This document shows positions 24,101 through 36,200 of a stretch of DNA of 64,000 nucleotides, one piece after another; within the stretch, counting starts at the first letter, position 1, and every line of letters begins with the position of its first letter. The notes beneath the pieces were generated by a model, which worked only from the letters and a program-made list of their open reading frames with translations, made no database searches and was not told where the DNA came from. The position numbers and the translations under genes are program-made. The stretch is from Xestospongia muta (lineage: Eukaryota; Porifera; Demospongiae; Haplosclerida; Petrosiidae), in assembly GCA_963693285.1 (NCBI GenBank), contig OY848920.1, forward strand, positions 4,291,135-4,355,134. Direction: 5' to 3'.

Positions 24101-24656
24101 ACAATAAACAGTGAGAATCTTACATTTTGTCTCCTCTCAACTTACTGGTGGTATCAAACAAGTCAGTGATGCTCTTTTTACTAACACAACACTTCAAGAA
24201 TTATGGTTGTTTAATGTTTCCATCACAGATGAACATACTACTCACTTGTCTAATATGTTGAGTAGTAATAAGACATTGAACGTACTACAACTCTCCAACT
24301 GTAACATCACTGATAATGGTGTCCAATATATCTGTGAAGGACTTACTAGAAACCAAACACTGATTACATTGAACATTGGAGGTAATTATCAGATCACTTC
24401 AGCCAGTACCAGTACAATAGTTAAATTGATAAACGCTGCAAAATCATTGACAGAACTCCACCTGGACCATACTTCACTGAAAGATGATGACATGAAGATA
24501 ATATGTACTGAACTAGCTATCAATACTACAATACAGAGACTTGTATTAACACCACAAAATAAGGAGAACCCAGGATGCACTAGGTATCAAGAACATAGTA
24601 TTAAGCGGTACGTATGCACTGTGTTCCAAAATGAACCCCTGAATGAACTATCTTAG
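21126..24656 (+). pseudogene. DD / CARD / unknown domain / coiled coil / SH3 / LRR protein, decayed
   Basis: In order: a DD (21126-21472; NVSDLKDIIEALKQSY, CLTLWLSKANKV, WDSLVGALNKIG), a CARD-like domain (21533-21824; TLPVEIVQMLYTERVIS), and a conserved helical domain (about 21900-22570; SFDDVMEIVEDKCTIINICC). Then come coiled-coil exons (22612-23280), an SH3 start (about 23640-23757; SYTAANEEELSLTLGDIVEV then GWCRG), and ribonuclease-inhibitor-type LRRs (about 23833-24570; LQLSNCNITDNGVQYICEGL). Breaks are a frameshift near 21281, TAG at 21360, TAA at 21975, frameshifts near 22248 and 23130, TAG at 23253, TGA at 23755 within the SH3, and a missing base near 24110. Exon junctions are otherwise clean. 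The last 30 residues come from a satellite-like repeat. DD/CARD plus LRR is an architecture of intracellular sensors; that role is inferred. Confidence 0.78.
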
Positions 24657-25150
24657 CATAAAGTAATTACTTAAAGGATACACAGTATTAAGTGTATATA
24701 GGTATGCACTGGGCTCCTGATACTCATCATCATAAGATGTACTAAGTATACAACGATACCATTGTTTAGGGATTTGTATGTACTGGACTCATGAATGGAT
24801 CATTCCAGGATGTACTACAGTTAGTATGAATACTTAACACTAGCTAGGAATGTGTATATCTCTTGAGTTTGGATCATATAAAGATGTACCAGTAAGACTT
24901 GGTATTGAGGAACATATACGTACTAAACACAGCCAGTATCAAGTTTAAAGGATACTCAGTGTTGACATTGGTCCAGTATTAGGGACTACTTAGTATGCTG
25001 GGATATATAGGATTGCTAATTAATACAAAGGACAAAACGTAGTAGTACTGGACATCACTCTTTATTGAAGCTAAAGATCAGAACAAGTAAAAGAAACTTA
25101 TTCGTTCAAAAAAATTATATGACTCTCTGGTATGCCAAGTAGATTATTAC
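24570..25150. repeat. Degenerate satellite block, partner at 39060-39790
   Basis: Loose tandem units of very roughly 80 bp carry CCAAAATGAACCCCTGAATG, AAGGATAC and CAGTATTAAG motifs. The whole block matches 39240-39790 on the same strand, including TTAATACAAAGGACAA and TACTGGACATCACT. Its start supplies the last codons of the LRR pseudogene. Confidence 0.8.
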
Positions 25151-25877
25151 ATAACTTCTTGTATAAACATATCTTGGTCCTAAAATTATTAGCATGATGT
25201 GTCAAGTCCATCCACTCACATTAATGATTACAAGATAAGTAACAGATTAGAAAAGATGTCACTAACAGAGAATAATGATACTTCTGACTCTATAAACTAG
25301 CATTCAAAATGATACAGGTATAATTAACAGTCATTGTTTAAATGATAAGATTAAACTCAATCAATGATTAGCTACTGGTTATAACATCATTATAACTATA
25401 CTCTTATTAGTAATACATGAATATTATTTCTAAAAACAATATAAATGAAGAAGCTTGCTACATTAGCATTAGTAAGAGGTTTCAAATTGTAGCAATCACA
25501 TGTTTTTCCACAAAGTTATATGTTCACCGAAGTCATACTGATGATGTTATTTGAAGTAAATGCACTAGACTGCCATTTCATTCAAAGGGTGTGGCAATAT
25601 GGGGATGAGACTAAGCCACCCTCTAATAGTATTTTTCTTCTATTTCTTTGAACGACAATGTCTATAAAAATTTGGGTATTTTCTATTACATCCCTCATAT
25701 AGTAGTAACCACTCTCTAACAGTATTCCCTTCTATTACTTTGAATGACAATGAAATAGATGCTCTCCTCAAATAAAAACACAACAACAAGCACTTGAAAT
25801 AATTATTGTAAATATAGCCTTTTGGGTTCGATAGCATCATAATGTATGTTAGTATCAATCTTATTCTTACACTAACT
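25151..25877. other. Intergenic, nothing recognised
   Basis: AT-rich sequence without convincing exons. A short diverged direct repeat (about 25618-25658 and 25710-25752, both containing CTATT-CTTTGAA and GACAATG) is the only structure noticed. Confidence 0.6.
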
Positions 25878-26720
25878 ATGGTCATTCTCAACATGAACAG
25901 AGTATAGTGTATGGTTATATGGATTGATTTCTTATTTGTTTCAAATGTTATATACAACAATAATTAACACACTCAAAACAGACATACAAGTACTATATAC
26001 ATATAACACATGATCAACAACAATGTGAGGATCACTTGACATGCTTTGTGCATCAGGTAAAATAACAAAATATAAGAGTGAAACATGATCGTGTCATTCA
26101 ATGAATTAGTAAGTACAATGTGTGTGGTTGACTACTATTGATGTACCAATTGAATAAATGTCTGGAATTGGGAGAAAAATATGATCATATAAGGATACTG
26201 CATCCTTTTCAACTATATAAGGAGATTTAAGAATTAATAGCAATTAAGGACAATTAGTTACATGTACATGTATGTGCTAATACAAATTTACCATCTTCCA
26301 TAACAGTTACTTGAACAATGGGATGTCAGTATACTCATTATACATGTAAGTACTATCATTACAACTTTACACATTAATGATGGACAGCATTTTTAATGTT
26401 AGCTCTTTTATTTCTTTTTAAATAGTAATCTTTAACTTCATTATAAATTATAACAATCAGGTGTGCAAGCTCCTTTGTTCATTGCTATTGTATAACAACA
26501 TACACAGATCTTGAAATAAAATAGATACTAAAACAACACTATTAATGCAAATATAAGTACTCCTAAATTGTTATAACATATTTTAAATGTAGTAATAGTA
26601 ATATTTTATGTTTTCAAGTTTATTAGATTACATACCTTGATATTTAGAGTATCTGGTTTAGTAAGGTAGTTACGTATTTTGTGTGCAATTGAGTCATGTC
26701 CTACTATTGGTCCTTCCAGT
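25878..26720. repeat. Segmental duplication, copy 1 (partner 28487-29236)
   Basis: About 360 bp from GGTCATTCTCAACATGAACA is nearly identical to 28487-28846. After small indels the similarity resumes through CATAACAGTTACTTGAACAA and the 3' half of a DD exon. The two copies are about 2.6 kb apart in the same orientation. Confidence 0.9.
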
Positions 26721-26947
26721 GAACTTATGATGTTTTCCCACGTTACTTGACTATATATCATGTTCATCCAATGAGTCAATACTTTAAAAAGTCTCACTAT
26801 ATCATCTTTTTGACTATGAAATAAATGATCAAGACTGATCCTTGTATTGGAAGTGACACACCAATATTATACCAATCATCATCAATATCTGCTAGTGGAG
26901 TGAGAAGTTCATGTTTGTCAGGGACTTTTGGAACACTGTAGTAATAT
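26636..26947 (-). pseudogene. Death-domain exon, frameshifted
   Basis: Acceptor and donor are preserved, but the frame changes twice. The DITT start is out of frame with the DKHELLTPLADIDDDWYNIG part, and that part is out of frame with DHLFHSQKDDIVRLFKVLTH and YSQVTWENIISSLEGPIVGH. The pattern (WYNIGVSL, then VTWENIISSLEGPIV) is that of the DD at 12.5, 42.9 and 46.7 kb. No neighbouring exon could be attached. Confidence 0.75.
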
Positions 26948-26949
26948 CT

Positions 26950-28486
26950 GTGTAATAAACAATGATATGTGTCATTAACAAACACACATGTAACTAATTG
27001 TTAAGTAAGATAAAAACTAAGGACAATCTGTTCGGGATATATTATTAGATGGACATATTTACTACTTACAAATAATGAAAACAAATTGTGTTAGAGAAAT
27101 TTGGAAAACTTAGTGTTTAATTGATTTGATTGTTTTGTTCTTTTGTGACACTTAGAAACCATTTATTGTCTAAGCCACTAAATAAGACATTGTAGAGACA
27201 CAAAACAAAACTACTTACATGTTTTCTTTTATCTCTAACATAACTTTGTCACCTTATATAATTATACAATAAAATGTTACCATTGGACACATGTAAAGTA
27301 CATCAATACATTCAATGCAAATGTCTTAAATTTAATTAGTGTCACCACAAGTGCTTCAAATTGTGCATTACTGATCAAGGTTGGAAAGCTTCTTTAATTT
27401 ATCTTTCCCAACTTTCCATTCTTCCTAAAGTGGTTAAAATTTCATGAGGCAAAGTCAATGAAATTTACCACTTTAAGAAACAACTCAAGAGTAATATCAC
27501 AATATATACTCAACCCTATTCTATTACAAATTAATCTTTATACTTTTATGTACTGTCTTTTTAACAGAAGGCAGCTTGACCACAAATGTGAGGCTATTCT
27601 TTCTGCCATACCCAATGTATAACTTCATGACAATATACATGTATTTTTGCTGGGAAAGAAGAGCTAGCCTTTTTAGCTTAAAATTCCTGTTAAAGCTGAA
27701 GTATTTGCTGAATTACTAAAAGATAACATTAGAAGCTAATAACATGTACACAACATTGATATCAAGATTTTTCTTTATTAGAATACATTTTTGTGATGAA
27801 ATACTGGAGTCAGTGGCTCTAAATCACAATGCCTTTGACTCTGATTTGTAAAATGATTCAATCCATTAACTCTTCTCTATAAACAAAACAGTTTGTGTAC
27901 TCAGTCAAGAGTTGTATGTAGGTGCATTGTAACAGCCAATCATACTGTAATTACACTTTATTTCATTGTTACCTGGACCAAAAGCATAATTGCAATCTCA
28001 TTGGTCAATAACAGTAAAACTTACAATTTATTTTGTATATACACTACACTCTGTTTACATTGAGAATGCTGCAGCTTATCTAATAAATGAGCTATGTCAT
28101 CAACATAACTTGGGTGTGGCATTATACTTGCAAAGTTCTTGTGAGTTAGATTGAAGCATTTTGTGTTTTTTTGTTACTGTTTCTTCTCTTATCTACCTTA
28201 CTTTTTAAAGATAATTATTTTTGACAGTTTCTAAACTTTTCTGATGAAGCTGGAAAATGATTGCTTGAATATTTGTTAATAATATGCAAATTTTACATGA
28301 CAACAGTCATGGTGGAATGCAAAGAATGCCATTCACTTTATATAAGATTACTAGTTTGCAGCTTTCTTAAATAACTATTTTTTATAGTCCTCTTGTTTTG
28401 ATAAATTGGCAGACTTGTAAGGCCTTTGAAAGGTGCAAACCAGTTCTCTCTAAGTCGATCCTAGCCAGAGTAATAACACTAAGTTA
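26950..28486. other. Intergenic, one small hairpin
   Basis: No exon is recognised. A 50-base hairpin at about 27427-27478 pairs TAAAGTGGTTAAAATTTCAT with ATGAAATTTACCACTTTA; it may be the core of a small MITE. Confidence 0.55.
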
Positions 28487-29236
28487 ATGGTCATTCTCAA
28501 CATGAACAGAGTATAGTGTATGATTATATGGATTGATTTCTTTGTTAGTTTCAAATGTTATATACAACAATAATTAACACACTCAAAACAGACATACAAG
28601 TACTATATACATATAACACATGATCAACAACAATGTGAGGATCACTTGACATGCTTTGTGCATCAGGTAGAATAACAAAACATAAGAGTGAAACATGATC
28701 ATGTCATTCAATGAATTAATAAGTACAATGTGTGTGGTTGACTACTATTGATGTACCAATTGAATAAATGTCTGGAATTGGGTAAGAAATATGATGATAT
28801 AAGGATACTGCATCCTTTTCAACTATATAAAGAGATTTAAGAATTACTAGGAATATATAATTTAGAACAATGTAAACCACAAGAAAATAGTTTATTTTAA
28901 TATTTTATTTTTTATTTATTTAATATATTTATATTGACACATACAAGTACATGTATGTGTCAATATAAATGTACATCTACCATAACAGTTACTTGAACAA
29001 TCTGATTTTTGTATATCTTGGAATAAAAATAAATAATAAAACAACACTATTAATGCAAACATAATTACTCCTAAATTGTTATAACATATTTTAAATGTAG
29101 TAATAATAATATTTTATGTTCTCAAATTAATTAGATTACATACCTTGATATTTAGAGGATATATATCTCTGGTTTAGTAAGGTAGTTACGTATTTTGCGT
29201 GCAATTGAGGCATGTCCTACGATTGTTCCCTCCAGG
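28487..29236. repeat. Segmental duplication, copy 2, cut by a retroelement
   Basis: This matches 25878-26720 and stops abruptly at about 29236 within the DD exon (after the segment coding for the DD C-terminal helix), exactly where the Ty3/gypsy remnant begins. A local AT-rich piece with a small palindrome (ACATACAAGTACATGTATGT) lies at about 28939-28960. Confidence 0.85.
29154..29236 (-). pseudogene. 3' fragment of a death-domain exon
   Basis: It reads as the end of the same DD as 26636-26947 (GTIVGHASIARKIRNYLTKP), with a small insertion, and lacks everything upstream because the retroelement remnant replaces it. Confidence 0.65.
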
Positions 29237-30566
29237 TTGTTTATTATGGGGTTCTTGTGTGATAGTACCTGTTGATGGACATAATACTGTTCTCCATCAA
29301 CTTCATGAAACACATCCAGGAATTGCATAATTAAAAATGATAGCTAGTTCATATGTATGGTAGCCTGGTAGGGATTCTGATATTAAAAACAAAAGTGCAA
29401 GTTTGCAATACTTAACAGTCTAATTGTCCACTATCTACCAGAGTGCCTTTACAATTTTGGACGTTCCCTCAACAACCTTGAACCAGAGTTGATGTTGATC
29501 ATGTTTGACTGCTTTTGGGCAAACGTTTCTTCCTTTTAAAAGATGCTCATTCAAAATGTCTCGAAGTTCACATTGTAGATTCTATCTCTTCTGAACTTAT
29601 CAAAAAACTTAAGCAACTTTTCTCAACACATTGTTCACTAGAACAACTACTTTCTGATAATGGAACTGCCTTTACCAGTCCTGTCTTTCAGTCCTTTATG
29701 AAGCAATGTGATACGAAGTACATCCAGTCCTCTCCTTATCATCCCAGTTCTAATATCCTTGCTGGATATTCAGTACAAACATTTAAACATGTTTAAGGAA
29801 GCTAAAAGGAAATGTCAAGTGTTGTCTTCTTACATTTTATCATGTTATCATGTTATATCACACTCAACCATGGATTGTCCCCAGCAGAACTTCCAATTGG
29901 TAGATGATTACAAACTCAATTAGATCTTATCCTGCAGACCTTTCTCACAAGGTATCAAATATACATAACCAACTTGTGTCAAAAAAAAAAAACTATGTAC
30001 CTTCAATATAAGAGATCAAGTGCTTGCACATAATTATTATGAATCCCTTAAATGGATTCCTGCAGAAATTATTCGAATTACTGGTTGCTTATCATATATG
30101 ATGAAAACTGCATTTGACATCATTTTGCATAGTCACATTGACCAATTATGTTATCATTTCTCTGGTAGTAACGGTCAGGATTCTGTCTCTTTCGAAGTTG
30201 ATGAGTTGCCTATGCCTAATTCAACAACAAACATTGATACCCCTTCTTCTCCTACAGTTAGTTCTAACTCATCAACTCTCCTTTGTTCAACTCATGTTCA
30301 TAAACCAATTACTCACATCAGCCCTTTTATGTCTAGCTAGATGGGGAAAGTGTGATAACCTGAAACACAAATTATACTTTGTATTCTGTGTGTATTATTA
30401 TTATTATTATTTTGGTTAGTTATCTAACTATTGTTTGGTAAATCCATATAAGTTTTGTGTATTTAACTGTTTCATACAAGATCGTCAGTTGAGAGTTGTC
30501 TTAGTTGTTGTTGAGTTGTTCGAAAAATATAGTTGGTTACTTTCATCCATTTTCTCAGTCACTACA
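29236..30566 (+). mobile_element. Ty3/gypsy retrotransposon remnant (integrase end and 3' LTR)
   Basis: The plus strand starts in the pol region just before the integrase zinc finger (CLLWGS, then VPVDGHNTVLHQLHETHPGIA). It continues, with stops and frameshifts, through the integrase core (DAHSKCLEVHIVDSISSE, LLSDNGTAFTSPVFQSF, SSPYHPSSN) and the C-terminal region (WIPAEIIRITGCLSYMMK), ending at 30340. A purine tract (ATGGGGAAAG, 30341-30350) precedes the 3' LTR. The order and motifs are those of the K02A2.6-like Ty3/gypsy group. Gag, protease, RT and the 5' LTR are absent. Confidence 0.88.
30351..30566 (+). repeat. 3' LTR of the Ty3/gypsy remnant
   Basis: A 216-bp stretch begins TGTGATAACC directly after a polypurine tract and ends CACTACA, following the TG...CA rule. 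It contains an ATT microsatellite (about 30395-30412). The 5' partner LTR is missing, so the ends rest on the tract and terminal bases alone. Confidence 0.65.
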
Positions 30567-30879
30567 ATTTCATTACCACATACCTGCACATAAATAAAGA
30601 GATCAAAATGATAAGGTTATAATAAATTTAGTGTACCCTCAAAAAAATCTAGCTGGTTAAGCCACTAATATGTTTGTACATATTAGTGCTAATTTAACAG
30701 CCAAAAACAAGACAATGTAAAATGACCACATGTGACCACGTGACTGTACTCTAGATGACATGGTATAACAATGATTGGGTATGCAATCACTGTAATAATT
30801 AACTCAAAGAGTCTAAAACTAACATGATACTAATTAAAAGTAACAAAAACAAAAAACACTGAGTATTATCTACTACAAT

Positions 30880-31875
30880 TGGGATGTTACAATGGACACA
30901 GTAGTGTAAAATTAGGACATAATATTAGGAAACAGTATAGGATAACATAGGGATGTTACACTTATACATATTAGGGTAAAATTAAGACATTTCATGAGGA
31001 CACAGTATAGGGTAACCATTGGGACATACATTAGGACATTGGTTAAATTAGGACATTTCATTACAACACAGTATAGGGTAACCATTGGGACATTACATTA
31101 GGACATGGCAAAATGTAACATTGGTTAATTAGGACATAGTTGTTTAAATTAGGACACAGTAGAATAAAAATAGGATGTTACACTAGGACAAGGGATGATA
31201 AAATTGGGACATTAAATATTTGGATGCTACATTAGCACACAGAATAGCTTTTATTTTAAGTTATATTAGGACAAAGTTTGGAGTAACATTAGGATGTTAC
31301 AAAGGACACAGTGTAGATTAAAACTAGGAAGTTACTACTAGCATTAGGACATTAGGATACATAAAGACACTGCATAGGGTAAAGTTAGGATGTTACATTG
31401 TGATATAGTAAGTGAGATTGGGAAATTACAATAGGAGACAGTATATGATAACTCTGATGTAAGGTAACATTAGGTTATTAGATTAGGACGCTGTTTCAGG
31501 TAACATTAGGACATTACATTAGTAAGATAAAATTCTGACAAATCAAATATTGGGAGATTACAATGGAACACAGTAAAGTAAAATTGATTCATTAAATTTG
31601 GACACAGTATAGGGTATAGTATAACTGGTAATTTATGGTAAAATACAGTATACAGTTATTCTTGGGTATTACATTAGACACAGTAGAGTAAAATGGGACA
31701 TTACATTTGGACAAAGTTTAAGATGAAATTGGAACATTACTGACATTAGGACATAGCAATTGAAAATTTGGACTTTAATTAAGACAAAGTAAGGTAAAAT
31801 TGGGACATTATATTGAACACAGAATAGGGTATCATTCTTTAAATTATACACAATATAGGGCAACATTGTGACATA
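30880..31875. repeat. Degenerate satellite with TTAGGACA / ACAGTATAGGGTAA units
   Basis: Loose tandem units of roughly 35-45 bp follow the pattern ATTAGGACATTACATTAGG then ACACAGTATAGGGTAAAA. Units vary in length and sequence. No reading frame is maintained on either strand. Confidence 0.85.
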
Positions 31876-32155
31876 GGATATGATCAGTCAATTTCTATCT
31901 AGACATCATAATTATACACAAATCGTATGTATTGTCTGCCACATAATCAACTTCTTTCAATCAATTTGAAGATGAGTTTTCTATGTAATAATTGTCCCAC
32001 TTATCTGATAACAAAGTGATATCACTGTTGTGTGTATGTGATACAGTAAACCAAAACTCACCATCGTGGAAAACAAAGGTCGCTGACGAGTTTTATCAAT
32101 AACATTAGAAGTACAGCTATCACAGCCAGCTTATGAGTGTTTCTTGTCTTTCTTA

Positions 32156-33070
32156 ACTGACAAATTGTTCTGTAGTTTTATTGGAACATATGATACAGTA
32201 AAAATATTCCTCCAGATTTCCTGTGTTAGACGTATATTGAAAGTTATGTATCACCTCACCAATTCTTGCATGGACAACTTCACATATAGTACTACATCTT
32301 TTGTAAGGATCTGAATAATATACTGCAATCCAATAAATCCCATCAACTAATAGAACATCACCATAATTAGTGTGTAAAGTGATCATATTACGATAACGTG
32401 GTATGGAACGTAAACCTTAAGGATGTTTAAGTTGAAATCTCAGCTGATCTTTACGATGTAAAATAGTCACAACTAATGCAGGAAATACACCTCAAGGAAG
32501 CAGCTTCATAGCCCAAGACAGAATTAGAGGATCTACATGTTCCTTAAAAGGAGATGGTATAGACTTATTCAGTGGATGGTCTAGTAGGAAGGACAGTTGG
32601 TAGAAAGTATTATGTAAGAATATTGACAGAGTGATATCATAACAAACCTGGAGGACTATTTAAAATGGCAGATTGACCACCAGTATCAACAACACCACAT
32701 ATCCATTGGGATTGATAAAGCTCTTCAGATTTCTGTACATGAGGTAAGAGCTCAATAATTTCCTGAGTTACAATAGGTTTAGGAAAGAAGAGCTTCGATA
32801 GCCCGTTTCAAAACTAGCTGTAATTGATGTTTCAAAGTCCTCACTGTCTGCAGTTTCTTCTCTTGCGTGATCAACTGATTCTTTTAATGATCTTTTTCGT
32901 TTGAGAGGTCGAACGCTGTTTGACTCCTTGAGCAACTATCTAATGCTTTAAGAGACTCGTAGTCTACTTTTCTCCACACGGAATCATCACCTACAGTGGC
33001 AGATATGATCCTTGGTTCTTTTGTTGTAATTACTGGAGTCTAAGAACTGACCGAAGCCCTTTTAAAGAAC
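32156..33070 (-). pseudogene. Collapsed copy of the Roc-COR-like GTPase gene
   Basis: Pieces correspond in order to the intact gene at 36318-38336: EPRIISATVGDDSVWRKVDY, QEIIELLPHVQKSEELYQSQ, a G3-like DTGGQS, then a jump over the whole COR region to VLPT, then ITLHTNYGDVLLVDGIYWIA and NLEEYFYCIICSNKT. The P-loop and COR are missing, and there are many stops and shifts. It begins about 200 bp beyond the terminal exon of the intact gene, on the same strand. Confidence 0.85.
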
Positions 33071-33274
33071 ACAATGTCACAATCGCATCTATTACCGTAT
33101 TCTGTAACGCCCATTATTTAATTTATTATTGCTAAATATCACAAAACAATTTTTTAAAAACAAACACTATTCTACAGATGTATAGTGATGTACATAGTAA
33201 TAGGTAAAGTAGTGTCATCAGATTCATTTCTTTGTTTAAACAATATGTCTAGAGCAGTTACAATGATCTCTCTT

Positions 33275-36200
33275 CTAGGATATTGAGGTATGTATCTGTG
33301 GAATTAACAAATAATAATTATGTACAGTATTATACAATATATCTAACTATCAATATATGGCTATTATGTAAATAGTTAAAATGTCAAATTTTCCTGCACT
33401 AGTCACTATTATTAGACACAAGCTTGAGCAACAAGACTGACTGTGAGTGAGGGATAACTAAATTATAGTTTGTTGTTTAGGTTCACCTTGTACTACACAA
33501 ATCTTAATAACAACAAGTAGCCTATGAGTAACAAAAGTCTAAGATGGTATGAAGGTTTTAGTAGAAGACTGTTATAGAAGCAGCAACAGAGACAAAATAC
33601 ACATAAGCCTGTAGTACAGATATCTGATATAAACATACATCCAAATCCATCAATTAAAATAATCAGTGTGGGAGACACTTTAATTATTTGTGTACGAGGT
33701 TCACATTTTCCTCTTCTTTGTCTTTTCTATAATCATGGACTTAGTCCTATATATGTAGTGGAACTATCTTGTCTAAAGGTACAATCTTTCAATCCAAAGC
33801 ATTGGCAACAAATCACTCAATAGTTCAATTGAACTATCATTTACATGTATACATGAACATATTACTATATTGTACTTGTTGATATATATAACATCACTTA
33901 TATAGATTGAACACTCTCATTATTTCTCACCTACAGATTTGAGGAAATGAGTTTGTAATACCAATTTGTGGTCACAAGCTATTTATATAGTCTATACTGT
34001 TATAATTTATATGAAACCCACAACTATATACATAATATACATATCAGTATATAAAGTATAGGCCAATGACAGGGAACTATTTCTTAGCTAAGGGGTCCAC
34101 TCCATTAATTATATATACACATTGATGTATACATATTGTAACTTACCATTGTCATCAGATAATCTTCATAAATTCTTGCTACATTGTTCTGTTTGATAGC
34201 TCTTAAAGCATCTAACAAACTCCTTCTTGTTGCTTTATCAGCTTTCTCTTGAATCCATAACTGATACATACTGGTTAAGCTATGACATTCAGCTAGATTG
34301 ACACTGTCCAGTTGTAATTGTGTACCCAATTCATTCCACTTTTCAGTTCTAGCATGTGTAGCTAATTCTAGAATTGTAGGTTGTTGATCCAAGAGTTGAT
34401 CCAGTGACATCTTACTATGTCCTATATGAAGTAGATTAATTACACAATAAATAATATTATAAAATCAATTTATTGTTATTCACTTTTCATTGTTTGTTAA
34501 GCAAAAGTCAACACATTATATTAACGACCACATTATGTGCAAGTGAAATCACATCTAATTTATTGTTTGATCAAAGAAATCTGAATTGATAATACTTATA
34601 GCACTGTATTTGCTGGTTATTAAGCGCATGTGCTTGTATCTCCACAGGAAGAAAATATGGGCTTAATAAGGATATGAATTAACAAATAGCTTGTGGATGA
34701 TGTCACTTTTCTGGGTGTGGCTCTCACTTGAGCATGTGGAGGATATGACTGGTGTTTCTATTGAGCTCTCAATTGACAGCGTAATTCAAGGTCATCACAT
34801 TTACAAAAAAGTATGAACAACTTCAGTTGGAGAGGTTCTTCTATTTGTGAAAGAGGAAGCAAATGAACACGACCATTTTACTATATCTGTGATGAAGGAC
34901 GGATTCATTGTTGGTCATGAATATTGCTTATTAATAATTCATCAATCGCTTAATAAAAAAGAGTTCTGACAAATGTGTGCACTTAACAAACAGTATGCAC
35001 GTAATAACCATATGCACCTAACAACCAGCAAATACAGTAGGCTTTGAAAGTAGTTGATTCTAAACAACAAAGGTGGAGCTTGTGTGTTGATATTGTTAGG
35101 ACAGGATACATAATGTACAAACTCATGTACATAGTATAGTATTATAACAAACTTTGAGTGACAGGTGGTCTTAATTAATGCTATTTAGATGGTAAGTATT
35201 TCTTAAATCACTCTTAAATAGATATTGATAAATGTGTTCACATGTGCCATCATATTATGTCTGATAATAACTAAAACAAAGTCTCGTTTTCATATTTTTC
35301 ATTTAAAAGCAATTACATAAGCAGAGCAACAACAAGCTTTCCAATAATAGCTTTGTCAGTTTTGAAGTCACTACCATGTCATGTCTGACTCCTCAGAATG
35401 TTGATTAATGTAACAATTAATGTACTGTAATACAAATGTGCTTTATATAGAATAAGTTACACTACAGGTTAACAAAGTAGAAGAAATGTTCATTGACATA
35501 CCAACTAGTTTAGGATCTTGACTAGCAGGATAAGGAGGTGAAGGTAGTGTAGCTATAGAATAAATAAGGATAATAATTAGAGAAAAAAAGTACAATATTA
35601 CAATATAAACAAGTAACTAGTAATGATATAATACGGGTGCTTCTTGGTGTAACTTGACTGATGATGTAACAACATGTCCTATGATGACATCACTATGTGT
35701 CATAGAGTTAATAATGTTAAGTTTGGTTTAGGGTTTAGGTGATGTCATCAATATTATGACATCATTATGTATCATTTCATTATGATGTCATCATAGTCAA
35801 GTTACACCAAGAACCACCCTATAATACTAACATAATACAAAGCTATTTTTAAAACATCTAGTACCTGATTTTTTAATGTACTATAATGTCAATATAGTAT
35901 CAGTATGTTGTTATATGAACATATATTCAAAAATTAAATTGAATGATTTGTTTGTATAATTCCAAGATTGTCCACTGTGTAAGTATTTTAAAGTAAAATT
36001 ATTGTTATTCACTTTTCATTGTTTCTTAACTAAAATCTCATCACATTATCATTGACAACCACATCATGTAAAAGTGAAAAGATATCTAATTTATTCTTTA
36101 ATCTAGCTATAACAACAAATTTAAATTGCTATTTAAAACATGTTTTGAATTACTGATGTTGCCTTAAAATAAAATTAACTTGAAACAAACAAAGTAATGA

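Noticed and set aside
19175..24110. Reassigned stop codons, because in-frame TAG/TGA/TAA recur in recognisable genes
   Set aside because: The same copies usually carry frameshifts, all three stop codons are involved, and the two intact genes use TAG normally and contain no in-frame stops.
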